Of a DNA stretch of 7,984 bases, positions 1-5,693 are shown one piece after another; within the stretch, counting starts at the first letter, position 1; every line of letters starts with the position of its first letter. This DNA comes from Deltaproteobacteria bacterium (GTDB lineage Bacteria > Desulfobacterota > Binatia > UBA9968), in contig VBLN01000030.1 in the NCBI GenBank assembly GCA_005878685.1, forward strand, positions 1-7,984, written 5' to 3'. Below the pieces are notes generated by a model. It saw nothing but the letters and a program-made list of their open reading frames with translations, had not been told where the DNA came from and did not search any database. The position numbers and the translations under genes are program-made.

Positions 1-1
1 G

Positions 2-439
2 AACCAATTCAACGAGGAGCAATCTCATCCTGATCTGGCGAAGCGCTGCGGTCTCGCTGTAGGATCGAAAGAAGAGGATTTTTCTGATGCGACGCCGATC
101 TTTGAGTGTCTGATCCATTCCAGCAAGACGATCTATAACGCGCTGCTGGGAAGCCCTCCGCAAAATCGCGCATCGGCCTTGACCAGCGAGAGCATGGTCT
201 GCCGTTATTCGGAGGAATTTAACACCTATCTGCGCAGGAACTATGGCCTGGGCGATGACGCGCTGGAATTTTTCACGGTTCACATGGTTGCTGACAAGGA
301 GCACACCGCGCGGTCAGCCGATCTCATTGCGCGTTACGTCAAGTCGCCGCGAGACGAACGATTGGTGCGGGAGAACGCACGGCATACGGTGCGCATCAAG
401 TTGGGCAAAATTGAAGGAATCTACCAAGCCTACGCTTAA
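2..439 (+). CDS. TenA/PqqC-like (heme-oxygenase-fold) protein, C-terminal part, 5' end outside window
   Basis: The frame is open from base 2 to the TAA at 437-439 (145 residues), so this is the tail of a longer gene entering from the left; an internal TTG at 179 is not a likely start. The visible part is mostly helical in character. It opens with an N-E-E...H-P-x-L pattern typical of TenA/PqqC/'iron-containing redox enzyme' proteins, then has an H-x-x-x-D-x-x-H motif (His at 281-283, Asp 293-295, His 302-304, in the context FFTVHMVADKEH). It ends with HTVRIKLGKIEGIYQAYA. In heme-oxygenase-like diiron oxidases (UndA, CADD, BesC) this late His/Asp/His cluster supplies metal ligands; the earlier Glu/His ligands would lie off the window. 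Known members act in cofactor synthesis or oxidative cleavage. The substrate here cannot be told. A broken substrate-binding-protein gene follows 52 bp downstream, so the two may once have shared an operon. Family call fairly good, function open. Confidence 0.62.
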   Translation, partial: NQFNEEQSHPDLAKRCGLAVGSKEEDFSDATPIFECLIHSSKTIYNALLGSPPQNRASALTSESMVCRYSEEFNTYLRRNYGLGDDALEFFTVHMVADKEHTARSADLIARYVKSPRDERLVRENARHTVRIKLGKIEGIYQAYA

Positions 440-476
440 CTCTCGCTTACAGGCGGCAAATCCGGCGAGAGCAGAG

Positions 477-483
477 AGGAAGG
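477..483 (+). promoter_or_regulatory. Ribosome binding site of the broken substrate-binding-protein gene
   Basis: AGGAAGG lies 8 nt before the GTG at 492, with a second possible start, ATG, at 498. This strong Shine-Dalgarno match directly before a hydrophobic leader supports 492 as a former genuine gene start rather than a random open frame. Confidence 0.5.
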
Positions 484-491
484 AAACCAGC

Positions 492-703
492 GTGGCGATG
501 CTCCTCCTCATTCCGGCACTCATCCTTGCTCTCATCTTTCCGTCCGAAAGTCGCTCCGAGGGACCGCTGGGATCCCGACTGATGAAGAGATCCGCGAATA
601 TCTTAAGATGGATACGCAGATCCTCGGCCTTCCGGCTCCGGCCTCGAAAGTTTTTGATTTTTCTCTTCAGCGGGAGGTCAATCAGGAGTTGGGATTGAAA
701 TGA
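492..703 (+). pseudogene. Internally deleted ABC-transporter substrate-binding protein gene (NMT1/SsuA-like)
   Basis: Two ends of a secreted binding protein are visible in different frames. From GTG 492 (third frame) the translation starts with a typical export signal, MLLLIPALILALIFPSESRS, preceded by a good ribosome site. That frame then gives no recognisable protein. From about 572 to the TGA at 701-703 (second frame) the translation reads IPTDEEIREYLKMD...LGLPAPASKVFDFSLQREVNQELGLK, which resembles the C-terminus of NMT1/SsuA-like substrate-binding proteins. Intact proteins of this family have about 320-340 residues; only about 24 N-terminal and 43 C-terminal residues remain, so roughly 250-270 codons are missing with a frame change near 560-575. 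The tail differs from that of the intact binding protein at 2995-3987, so it was a different paralogue. Alternatives are an assembly collapse or a chance signal-like peptide. The C-terminal match is from memory of the family, not from a search. Confidence 0.55.
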
Positions 704-742
704 GGAGAGGTCCAAACGTCAAAGTGCCGTCTTCAGATTCAA

Positions 743-2728
743 TTACGGAATCCTACCCCCATCCTTTCCCCCTGATGCGAAAGGAGAATTGACCACTATG
801 CGGTTGCGGACGTACCTAACGTCCGCAACGGCGCGAGCCGATCGTTCGGCCGCGAGCTTCTGACTCTCGGTATCAACTCGACCGTCAAGGTAAACTATGC
901 CGTTTACGACGGAAACGTCTACGCCGGTTATCGCGCGGCTGCGGATGGCCTTGTAGATTTCAAGTTGCATTCTTTGTCGCTCTTGTTCTGCTGTGGCAGG
1001 AGCATTGATCACGATACGGTTTCGGACCTGCTTGACCTCTGAGACGCTACGGGCCGCTCGTTCGGCCGCAAGTCGCTGGTTCTCGGTATCAACTCGGCCG
1101 TCAAGGTAGACCCTGCCGTTTATGAGCGCGACGTCGACGCCGCTGATCGCGCGGTTTTGAATCGCCTTGTATATTTGAAACTCGATCCGTTTTCTCTCGG
1201 CCGTACGATCATTAAGTGCTTCTATCCCGGGCCGGCTTTTACTTAGCTTCCTGATCTCATCCGGGGATTGAGTTGCGCCTGTTGGAGCGGAGCTTTGGGC
1301 CGTTGCTCCGGAAGCCGGGGATTCGGTCGTTTTCTCTGTTGCTGGAAGGGTCGAAGATTTCTCTGACCCTGTCGGAGCGGAACTCTGCGCCGTTGCGCCA
1401 GCAGCCTGGGTGCCGCTGGATTTCTCTGTTTCTGCCGGGGTCGAAGCTTTCTCCGCGCTTGTTGGAGCAAGGCTTGCCGCGGTTGGCGCAGACGCTTGTG
1501 GCTCACCAGATTTCGGTGGCTCTGGAGGAGATACACTACCTGCATTTCCATTCTCCGTTGATTGAGACCCATCTTGGAGTGCCGGTAGTTCGAGACGCGA
1601 AGCATCACGGGCTTCTCCCTGACGAGCTTGGTCGGTCTGCTTGGCTAATTGAAGATTCTCCCTAGGAAATCCAAGCAAATGGTAGAGCGCCGCGCCAGCG
1701 CTACCAAAGAAGACGAGTGCCAGCAATATTCCAAACCCTACGCCGGCGAAGCCATCTCTGTGAGGTCGGATAGGGTGTCTTGCTACACGCGTCTCGAGTT
1801 CCTTTGAAACTGCTTGCCAGAGCCTATCCACCACCTTTTCCTCGGCAGCCTGAAAGACTTCCTCCCGCTCATTTCTTATTTCAGGCTCCTTCACAGGAGC
1901 CCCCGTGTTTGCTCTGGCTTGTTCATTTAGCCGCAAATCGCGGACCACCTCTTGAATCACCTCGGCGGCAACTTGTTTTTTGGAACCCGCATAGGCGATG
2001 AGCAGGGCATTATCGCAAATAATATTGATGATCCGAGGAATCCCTCTCGAATAGAAAGCGATCTGCTCGACAGCAACCGGATCGAATAAATCTTCCCCTT
2101 CATAGCCAGCGGCCTGAAGCCTATAATGGATGTAGCGCTCCACCTCCTCCCCCTTCAGCGGCGCAAGCCGGCACTGGATGGCCACCCGCTGCTTAAGCTG
2201 GCGCAGGTTCGCTTGACCGAGTTTGCTCTCAAGCTCGGGTTGGCCCATCAGCACAATTTGGAGCAGCTTTCCCTTATCCGTCTCCAGATTGGAGAGAAGT
2301 CTTAGGCCTTCAAGAGTCTCATCGTTGAGCTTTTGGGCTTCGTCGATAAGGAGAGCAACAATATGACCATTTTTGGCCTGCTCGATCAAATAGGCATTGA
2401 GCTGCTCATTCATCGTTAACTTATCCGCTTTTTGTTTCGCTAAACCCAGGTCGCGCAAGATGACCCGGAGCAGTGCCGTGAAACCCAGATCGGTGTTGAA
2501 GATGAAGACAGAATGGATGGTGGCCTCTAAACTGCGCATGAGCTTGCGCAGTAGGGTAGTTTTTCCTGTTCCCGCCTCGCCGGTGATGACGATGAAGCCC
2601 TTTTTGCCTTCGATCCCATAACTCAGGGCAGCGAAGGCCTCCTGATGGAGGGGAGTGGCGTAGAAGAAGCGGGGGTCCGGAGTGACGCTAAACGGGGACT
2701 CAACGAATCCAAAGTGTTTATTGTACAT
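743..2728 (-). CDS. ExeA/GspA-type AAA ATPase with membrane segment and two C-terminal BON domains
   Basis: 661 residues. The N-terminus (MYNKHFGFVESPFSVTPDPRFFY) is the classic ExeA/GspA opening. Walker A is GEAGTGKT at residues 50-57, Walker B is VALLIDE at 124-130, a sensor-like GQPEL is at 162-166, LKQRV is at 178-182 and a sensor-2-like GIPR is at 229-232. A single membrane helix follows at about 327-352. The stretch at about 355-510 is low-complexity Ser/Thr/Ala/Pro/Glu with a 30-residue repeat. Two BON domains fill about 513-577 and 586-649. The expected topology is a cytoplasmic ATPase, one membrane pass and a periplasmic tail. In Aeromonas, ExeA with ExeB helps assemble the type II secretion channel through the cell wall and carries a peptidoglycan-binding domain; related ATPases also accompany exosortase/PEP-CTERM loci. 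Here BON domains, which bind membranes or envelope partners, take that place. No ExeB or other secretion gene is nearby. The start is supported by AGG 6 nt upstream. Confidence 0.88.
   Translation of the reverse strand: MYNKHFGFVESPFSVTPDPRFFYATPLHQEAFAALSYGIEGKKGFIVITGEAGTGKTTLLRKLMRSLEATIHSVFIFNTDLGFTALLRVILRDLGLAKQKADKLTMNEQLNAYLIEQAKNGHIVALLIDEAQKLNDETLEGLRLLSNLETDKGKLLQIVLMGQPELESKLGQANLRQLKQRVAIQCRLAPLKGEEVERYIHYRLQAAGYEGEDLFDPVAVEQIAFYSRGIPRIINIICDNALLIAYAGSKKQVAAEVIQEVVRDLRLNEQARANTGAPVKEPEIRNEREEVFQAAEEKVVDRLWQAVSKELETRVARHPIRPHRDGFAGVGFGILLALVFFGSAGAALYHLLGFPRENLQLAKQTDQARQGEARDASRLELPALQDGSQSTENGNAGSVSPPEPPKSGEPQASAPTAASLAPTSAEKASTPAETEKSSGTQAAGATAQSSAPTGSEKSSTLPATEKTTESPASGATAQSSAPTGATQSPDEIRKLSKSRPGIEALNDRTAERKRIEFQIYKAIQNRAISGVDVALINGRVYLDGRVDTENQRLAAERAARSVSEVKQVRNRIVINAPATAEQERQRMQLEIYKAIRSRAITGVDVSVVNGIVYLDGRVDTESQKLAAERSARAVADVRYVRNRIVVNSPFASGGKDGGRIP
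782..1189 (-). repeat. 216-bp tandem duplication encoding the two BON domains
   Basis: Two consecutive units of 72 codons lie in the 3' part of the ExeA-like gene: 974-1189 (residues 514-585) and 782-973 (residues 586-649, lacking the short linker). By hand alignment 43 of 64 residues are identical; shared blocks include IYKAI, VYLDGRVDTE and VRNRIV. Nucleotide similarity is also clearly visible, for example CTCGGTATCAACTCG on the plus strand in both units. This points to duplication within the gene rather than separate acquisition of two domains. Confidence 0.85.
1270..1468 (-). repeat. 90-bp in-frame tandem repeat in the periplasmic linker (about 2.2 copies)
   Basis: Units start on the minus strand at 1468, 1378 and 1288, an exact 90-bp spacing; the plus-strand marker gttggagc/gtcggagc recurs at 1461, 1371 and 1281. 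Each unit encodes 30 residues beginning APT and ending GATAQSS (residues 421-450 and 451-480, then a partial APTGATQS). The unit is rich in Ser, Thr, Ala, Pro, Glu and Lys and should be unstructured. It probably acts as a spacer across the periplasm or cell wall, and copy number could vary between strains. Confidence 0.85.
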
Positions 2729-2750
2729 GATACCTATGTGCTGTTGAAAA

Positions 2751-2778
2751 AGAGTAGCGCAATGTCAACAATTGTCAA
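2751..2778 (-). promoter_or_regulatory. Candidate sigma-70 promoter of the ExeA-like gene
   Basis: On the minus strand a perfect TTGACA (-35) lies at 2778-2773 and TACTCT, a partial -10 match, at 2756-2751, with a 16-bp spacer. A second perfect TTGACA sits at 2768-2763, 10 bp downstream, but has no good -10 partner at the usual distance. Transcription would start near 2744, giving a leader of about 15-20 nt before the ATG at 2728. The -10 match is modest. Confidence 0.42.
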
Positions 2779-2994
2779 GACAGAAAAATTGGATCTACTC
2801 CTCACGTTAGACGCCGCTATGTGCTAAATGTTTAGTTTGAGGCAAGTGCGATGCCAAAAAGAGCACATGAAGCTAAGTTATCGAGTTTTTTAGGGCTTTA
2901 GTAAGGAACGGTGTTGGGAAGGCCCAAGGCTGAAGGAATTTTCCTACGCTCCAGAAGCCTTCATGGGAGGAAAATTTCGGGTCACCGTCCAGAT

Positions 2995-3987
2995 TCAGCC
3001 CGATTTTCCGTAAAGGCGATCAATGAAGCCGCTCTTTTTTATTTCCTCGATCAGGCTTGTGTCCATATACTCCTCCGCGCGAATGCCACGCGCCTTGGGG
3101 TTGAGAAGAGAATCCAGAGCAGTCTGTATGCCGCCTGCCTCCGGCACCGGATACTCCCGCATCGTCTTTGCGAGTCGTTCATAGAGCGGGCGGACTACCT
3201 GCGGATCGCTGTTGCTTTCCTTGAGCACGGCCATGGCACTCTCAGACCGGGTCTTGAAGACATAGATTCCTTCAGTAAGGGCCGTTAGAAACCGGCGCAC
3301 GTTGTCCCTCTGGCTTTTTAAAACCGAACCCGCCACAACCACGCCGTAATTCGCATACTCGATCGGAAGCTCCGAAAGATCGGCCAGAACTCGGCAGCAT
3401 CCGGTCTCCACGACCTTTTGGACTTGTGTAGAGCTGACCAGCGCGGCGTCCATGTGACCGGCAACCAAGGCTGCGATTCGGGTGGGGGTGTTCCCGGATT
3501 GAAAAAAAGTCACGTCTTTGTCGGGATCGAGTTTCCAATAGCGCAGCGCCACACGCGTGATAATTTCCGAGCCCGAGCCAAAGCGGCTGATGGTTATACG
3601 CTTTCCCTTAAGGTCCGCGGCGGTCTTGACAGAATTTCGAACGACAAAGAAAGGCTCCAGCCGGTTGATTATGACCGCGACAACCTTGAGCTCCTTCGCC
3701 CCGGCAACGCCTAAATTGAGCATCGCTGTCACGTCAAAACCGGTCAGATCAATGTCTCCCGAGGAAAGTGTCTGCGCCATCAAATTCCCGCTCGTCAGAT
3801 AAATGGCCCTGACATCGACGTTGTGCTTACGCCAGAGACCCGACCGGTCGATCAACTTGAGCAGGTCGGAGCCGATGCCCGCGCCGCTGTAGCCGAGTTT
3901 CAGGACCGGTTGTGCCTGCGCGCATGGGGCTAGGAGACTCCCCAATAGAATAATCGCCGCGACGGTCAACTCGATCCTCTTTGCCAT
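2995..3987 (-). CDS. ABC transporter substrate-binding protein, NitT/TauT (NMT1/THI5-like) type
   Basis: 330 residues from the ATG at 3987, the usual length for the family. A start 18 bp further upstream (4005) is possible, but GAGAGGAG at 3994-4001 lies 6 nt before 3987 and decides for the shorter form. Residues 1-25 are a signal peptide (MAKR, hydrophobic core, cleavage after AQA). Cys22 follows Pro and does not make a lipobox, so the protein is probably soluble in the periplasm. The mature part begins LKLGYSG. Family features include SSGDIDLTGFDVT at 75-87 and DLKGKRITISRFGSGSE at 125-141, the start of the second lobe. Relatives bind nitrate, sulfonates, taurine or pyrimidine precursors. 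The ligand here is unknown, since this branch is used for many small molecules. No permease or ATPase gene is adjacent. It lies 120 bp downstream of the amidohydrolase on the same strand, so a common transcript and a shared substrate are plausible. Confidence 0.85.
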   Translation of the reverse strand: MAKRIELTVAAIILLGSLLAPCAQAQPVLKLGYSGAGIGSDLLKLIDRSGLWRKHNVDVRAIYLTSGNLMAQTLSSGDIDLTGFDVTAMLNLGVAGAKELKVVAVIINRLEPFFVVRNSVKTAADLKGKRITISRFGSGSEIITRVALRYWKLDPDKDVTFFQSGNTPTRIAALVAGHMDAALVSSTQVQKVVETGCCRVLADLSELPIEYANYGVVVAGSVLKSQRDNVRRFLTALTEGIYVFKTRSESAMAVLKESNSDPQVVRPLYERLAKTMREYPVPEAGGIQTALDSLLNPKARGIRAEEYMDTSLIEEIKKSGFIDRLYGKSG

Positions 3988-3993
3988 GTTTTT

Positions 3994-4001
3994 CTCCTCT
4001 C
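3994..4001 (-). promoter_or_regulatory. Ribosome binding site that fixes the start of the substrate-binding protein
   Basis: GAGAGGAG on the minus strand ends 6 nt before the ATG at 3987. It overlaps the codons just after the alternative ATG at 4005, which has no comparable site upstream. This supports the 330-residue form with a regular signal peptide. Confidence 0.7.
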
Positions 4002-4107
4002 GCATGCAGAGCCTGCGGTTTCTTCCCGGCGCGGCCTTCGCTATATCAGCCCTCGGTCATCGGGAACGGTCAGGTAGGTGAAGAATCTCTTTCCGCGGGC
4101 ATCGCGC

Positions 4108-5499
4108 CTATTCAAACGGCCATTTGGGTTTGAGTTTGAAGGGAAGCTTCTTCACGAGTCTCTCGGTAGCTCGCTGCGCCTGACGAAGCGCCTTCTTGAC
4201 GTTGACCGTTAAGATCTTTCTTTTCTCCATGACGATCCGGCCGTCGATGATCACAGTCTCGACGTCCGCTCCCTCTCCGGAGTATACCAAGGTCGGAACG
4301 AGGGAAAAGTCATGCAAAGGGACCCAGTTGGAGCGCTTGCAATCGACGACGATCACGTCGGCCTTCTTTCCCTTCTCCAGTGAGCCGATCTCATTGTCCC
4401 AGTGCATGGCGCGCGCGCCATCGATCGTCGCCATCTCCAGTGCCTTCTCAGGCGCAATCAAATCCGGGATGATGCGCGCCTCTTTGTGGACCGTAGCCGC
4501 CTCGTACATGGCGCGAAACATATCCAGGCTGTTGTTCGCTGCGCTGGAGTCGCAACCCAGGGCTACCGTAACGCCCTTATCGATAAGTTCCGGAAACTTT
4601 CCGACGGTGGCCGAGCCGTAAGCCCCGTGGAGTGTGGCGCCCGGCACGTGGATGACGCGGCAGTCGTTGTCCTTTAGCATGCGGAGTTCTTCGTCGGTCA
4701 GCACCGCCATGTGGATGAGGTACCAGTGCGAGCCCAGAATACCGAGCGAATTCATGTGCTCGATGACGGTGTGGCCGGTTCTTTTTCTCACCCACTCGAC
4801 TTGATCTTTGTTGACAGCCGCGTGCATTTGCACCATGACGCCGTCTCGTTTGGCGAGCTGATTGATGCCGCGGTAGAGATTGTCACTCACATTGGGTTCC
4901 ACTCTAAGGCCGTAGGACGCTCGTACGCGGCCGCCTTCTCTTTCATGCCAGTCTTTGACCAGCTTCTCTTCAACTTTTAGGGTTTCTTCGGTGGCGAGCT
5001 TTCCCGGAAGTCCGTCCGGCAGAGGCCGATCATCGCTCCACTGGTCCATGCCGGACCAGGTGATGATCCCGCGCATCCCGCTCTCCACGAGCGCACGACC
5101 GACATTATCCATCCGGTAGCCGCCGGGATCACAGACGCAGGTGGTGCCGGTGCGGATCATCTCGATGCAACACAAAAGCGCGCTCAAATAGGTGGCCTCG
5201 TCGGTCAGCAAGGTTTCATAGGGGTAAATTCGTTCATAGCACCACGCGATGAGATCGACCTCGTCGGCGAGGCCGCGGGCGAGCATCTGGACATGATGGC
5301 AGTGAGCGTCGATGAGGCCGGGCATGACGATCCGATCCTTGGCGTCGAACACTTTCTCAGCTTGGAAATCCTTCAGCGATTCGGCTTTACCGACATCGAG
5401 GATGCGATCGTTTTCGATGGCCACCGCGCCCTCTTTGATGATCCGCCGGCGCGGGTCCATGGTAATCACGGTGCCGTTTTTGATTAGAATTCGCGACAT
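4108..5499 (-). CDS. Metal-dependent amidohydrolase (chlorohydrolase / cytosine-deaminase-like superfamily)
   Basis: 463 residues, a normal length. The start at 5499 has GGGAGG 7 nt upstream. The N-terminal strand domain (ILIKNGTVITMD) leads into MPGLIDAHCHH, with metal-binding HxH at His66 and His68. Further barrel residues are His226 (QMHAAV), His263 (LIHMAVLTDEE), His284 (RVIHVPGATLHG) and Asp317 (ALGCDSSAANNS). The C-terminus (GSLEKGKKADVIVVD) closes the composite domain. Known relatives hydrolyse C-N or C-Cl bonds on ring compounds (TrzN, AtzA/AtzB, guanine, cytosine and S-adenosylhomocysteine deaminases); the enzyme is expected in the cytoplasm. One oddity is that the usual HxxE after strand 5 reads H-A-A-V here, so the general acid/base Glu is replaced by Val229. 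The substrate therefore cannot be assumed to be a deaminase substrate. It is the first gene of a minus-strand pair with the substrate-binding protein and diverges from the LLM oxidoreductase. Confidence 0.87.
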   Translation of the reverse strand: MSRILIKNGTVITMDPRRRIIKEGAVAIENDRILDVGKAESLKDFQAEKVFDAKDRIVMPGLIDAHCHHVQMLARGLADEVDLIAWCYERIYPYETLLTDEATYLSALLCCIEMIRTGTTCVCDPGGYRMDNVGRALVESGMRGIITWSGMDQWSDDRPLPDGLPGKLATEETLKVEEKLVKDWHEREGGRVRASYGLRVEPNVSDNLYRGINQLAKRDGVMVQMHAAVNKDQVEWVRKRTGHTVIEHMNSLGILGSHWYLIHMAVLTDEELRMLKDNDCRVIHVPGATLHGAYGSATVGKFPELIDKGVTVALGCDSSAANNSLDMFRAMYEAATVHKEARIIPDLIAPEKALEMATIDGARAMHWDNEIGSLEKGKKADVIVVDCKRSNWVPLHDFSLVPTLVYSGEGADVETVIIDGRIVMEKRKILTVNVKKALRQAQRATERLVKKLPFKLKPKWPFE

Positions 5500-5521
5500 G
5501 AGAATTCCTCCCTGTCAGGCG

Positions 5522-5549
5522 AGTACCACACAAAAAACTTCGGTGTCAA
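5522..5549 (-). promoter_or_regulatory. Candidate extended -10 promoter of the amidohydrolase
   Basis: On the minus strand a perfect TTGACA lies at 5549-5544 and, after a 16-bp spacer, GGTACT at 5527-5522, preceded by TGT, which would give an extended -10. Transcription would begin near 5515, right before the GGGAGG ribosome site at 5512-5507, so the leader would be very short. The -10 matches only three of six consensus positions. Confidence 0.32.
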
Positions 5550-5563
5550 ACAAATGAGGAGTT

Positions 5564-5634
5564 GAGCAATGAGCGATCAGCATTCAGCAAACGACTTGGA
5601 GCGAAGAGCTGATAGCTGGCCGCTGATGGCTTAG
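5564..5634. repeat. Heptad-periodic inverted repeat between divergent genes
   Basis: The left arm 5564-5588 and right arm 5608-5632 are imperfect inverted repeats (18 of 25 positions pair), separated by 19 nt. Each arm is built of 7-bp units. On the left these are GAGCAAT, GAGCGAT, CAGCATT and CAGCAAA. On the right, read on the minus strand, they include AAGCCAT, CAGCGGC and CAGCTAT. All are close to nAGCnAT. The stretch has no coding character and lies between the two candidate divergent promoters. It may fold as a hairpin in RNA or be a small dispersed repeat of the REP or STRR type. Confidence 0.6.
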
Positions 5635-5640
5635 TGAGAG

Positions 5641-5669
5641 TTGACAGGGAATCTTTTTGAGAGTAGCTA
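5641..5669 (+). promoter_or_regulatory. Candidate promoter of the LLM oxidoreductase / hyuA pair
   Basis: A perfect TTGACA at 5641-5646 is followed, after 17 bp, by TAGCTA at 5664-5669, which keeps only the first two bases of the -10 consensus. The position fits, with transcription starting near 5677 and AGAAGG at 5685-5690. The weak -10 means an activator could be needed, or the match could be chance. Confidence 0.33.
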
Positions 5670-5693
5670 AACCCATATCTCGGTAGAAGGAAA

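Noticed and set aside
440..471. Perfect 7-bp inverted repeat CTCTCGC / GCGAGAG (440-446 and 465-471) directly after the stop of the first gene, considered as a terminator
   Set aside because: The loop is about 18 nt and no T-run follows, and a ribosome site begins only 6 nt later. It may be a minor stem between operon genes but does not qualify as an intrinsic terminator.
1243..1665. Open frames on both strands opposite the linker of the ExeA-like gene (minus 1243-1608, plus 1273-1665)
   Set aside because: They arise from the repetitive, biased codon make-up of the linker; translations are Arg/Gln/Pro- or Leu/Ser-rich with no domain, and the overlapping ATPase frame is clearly real.
2926..2961. 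Hairpin-like AAGGCT / AGCCTT with an inner AGGAA / TTCCT pair, considered as terminator for the minus-strand binding-protein gene
   Set aside because: The outer stem is only 6 bp around a long loop, and the downstream minus-strand sequence is GGGCCTTCCC with no T-run. No convincing terminator was found in 2729-2994.
2645..3288. Plus-strand open frames across the 2729-2994 spacer and the binding-protein 3' end
   Set aside because: There is no ribosome site or domain, and both lie largely antisense to supported genes. The spacer holds only the candidate promoter of the ExeA-like gene.
4041..4110. Minus-strand stretch reading FFTYLTVPDDRGLI and a stop, between the amidohydrolase and binding-protein genes, considered as a gene remnant
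   Set aside because: It is only about 20 codons, in a frame with no start or family match that I can name. It could be chance; a protein search of this stretch would decide.
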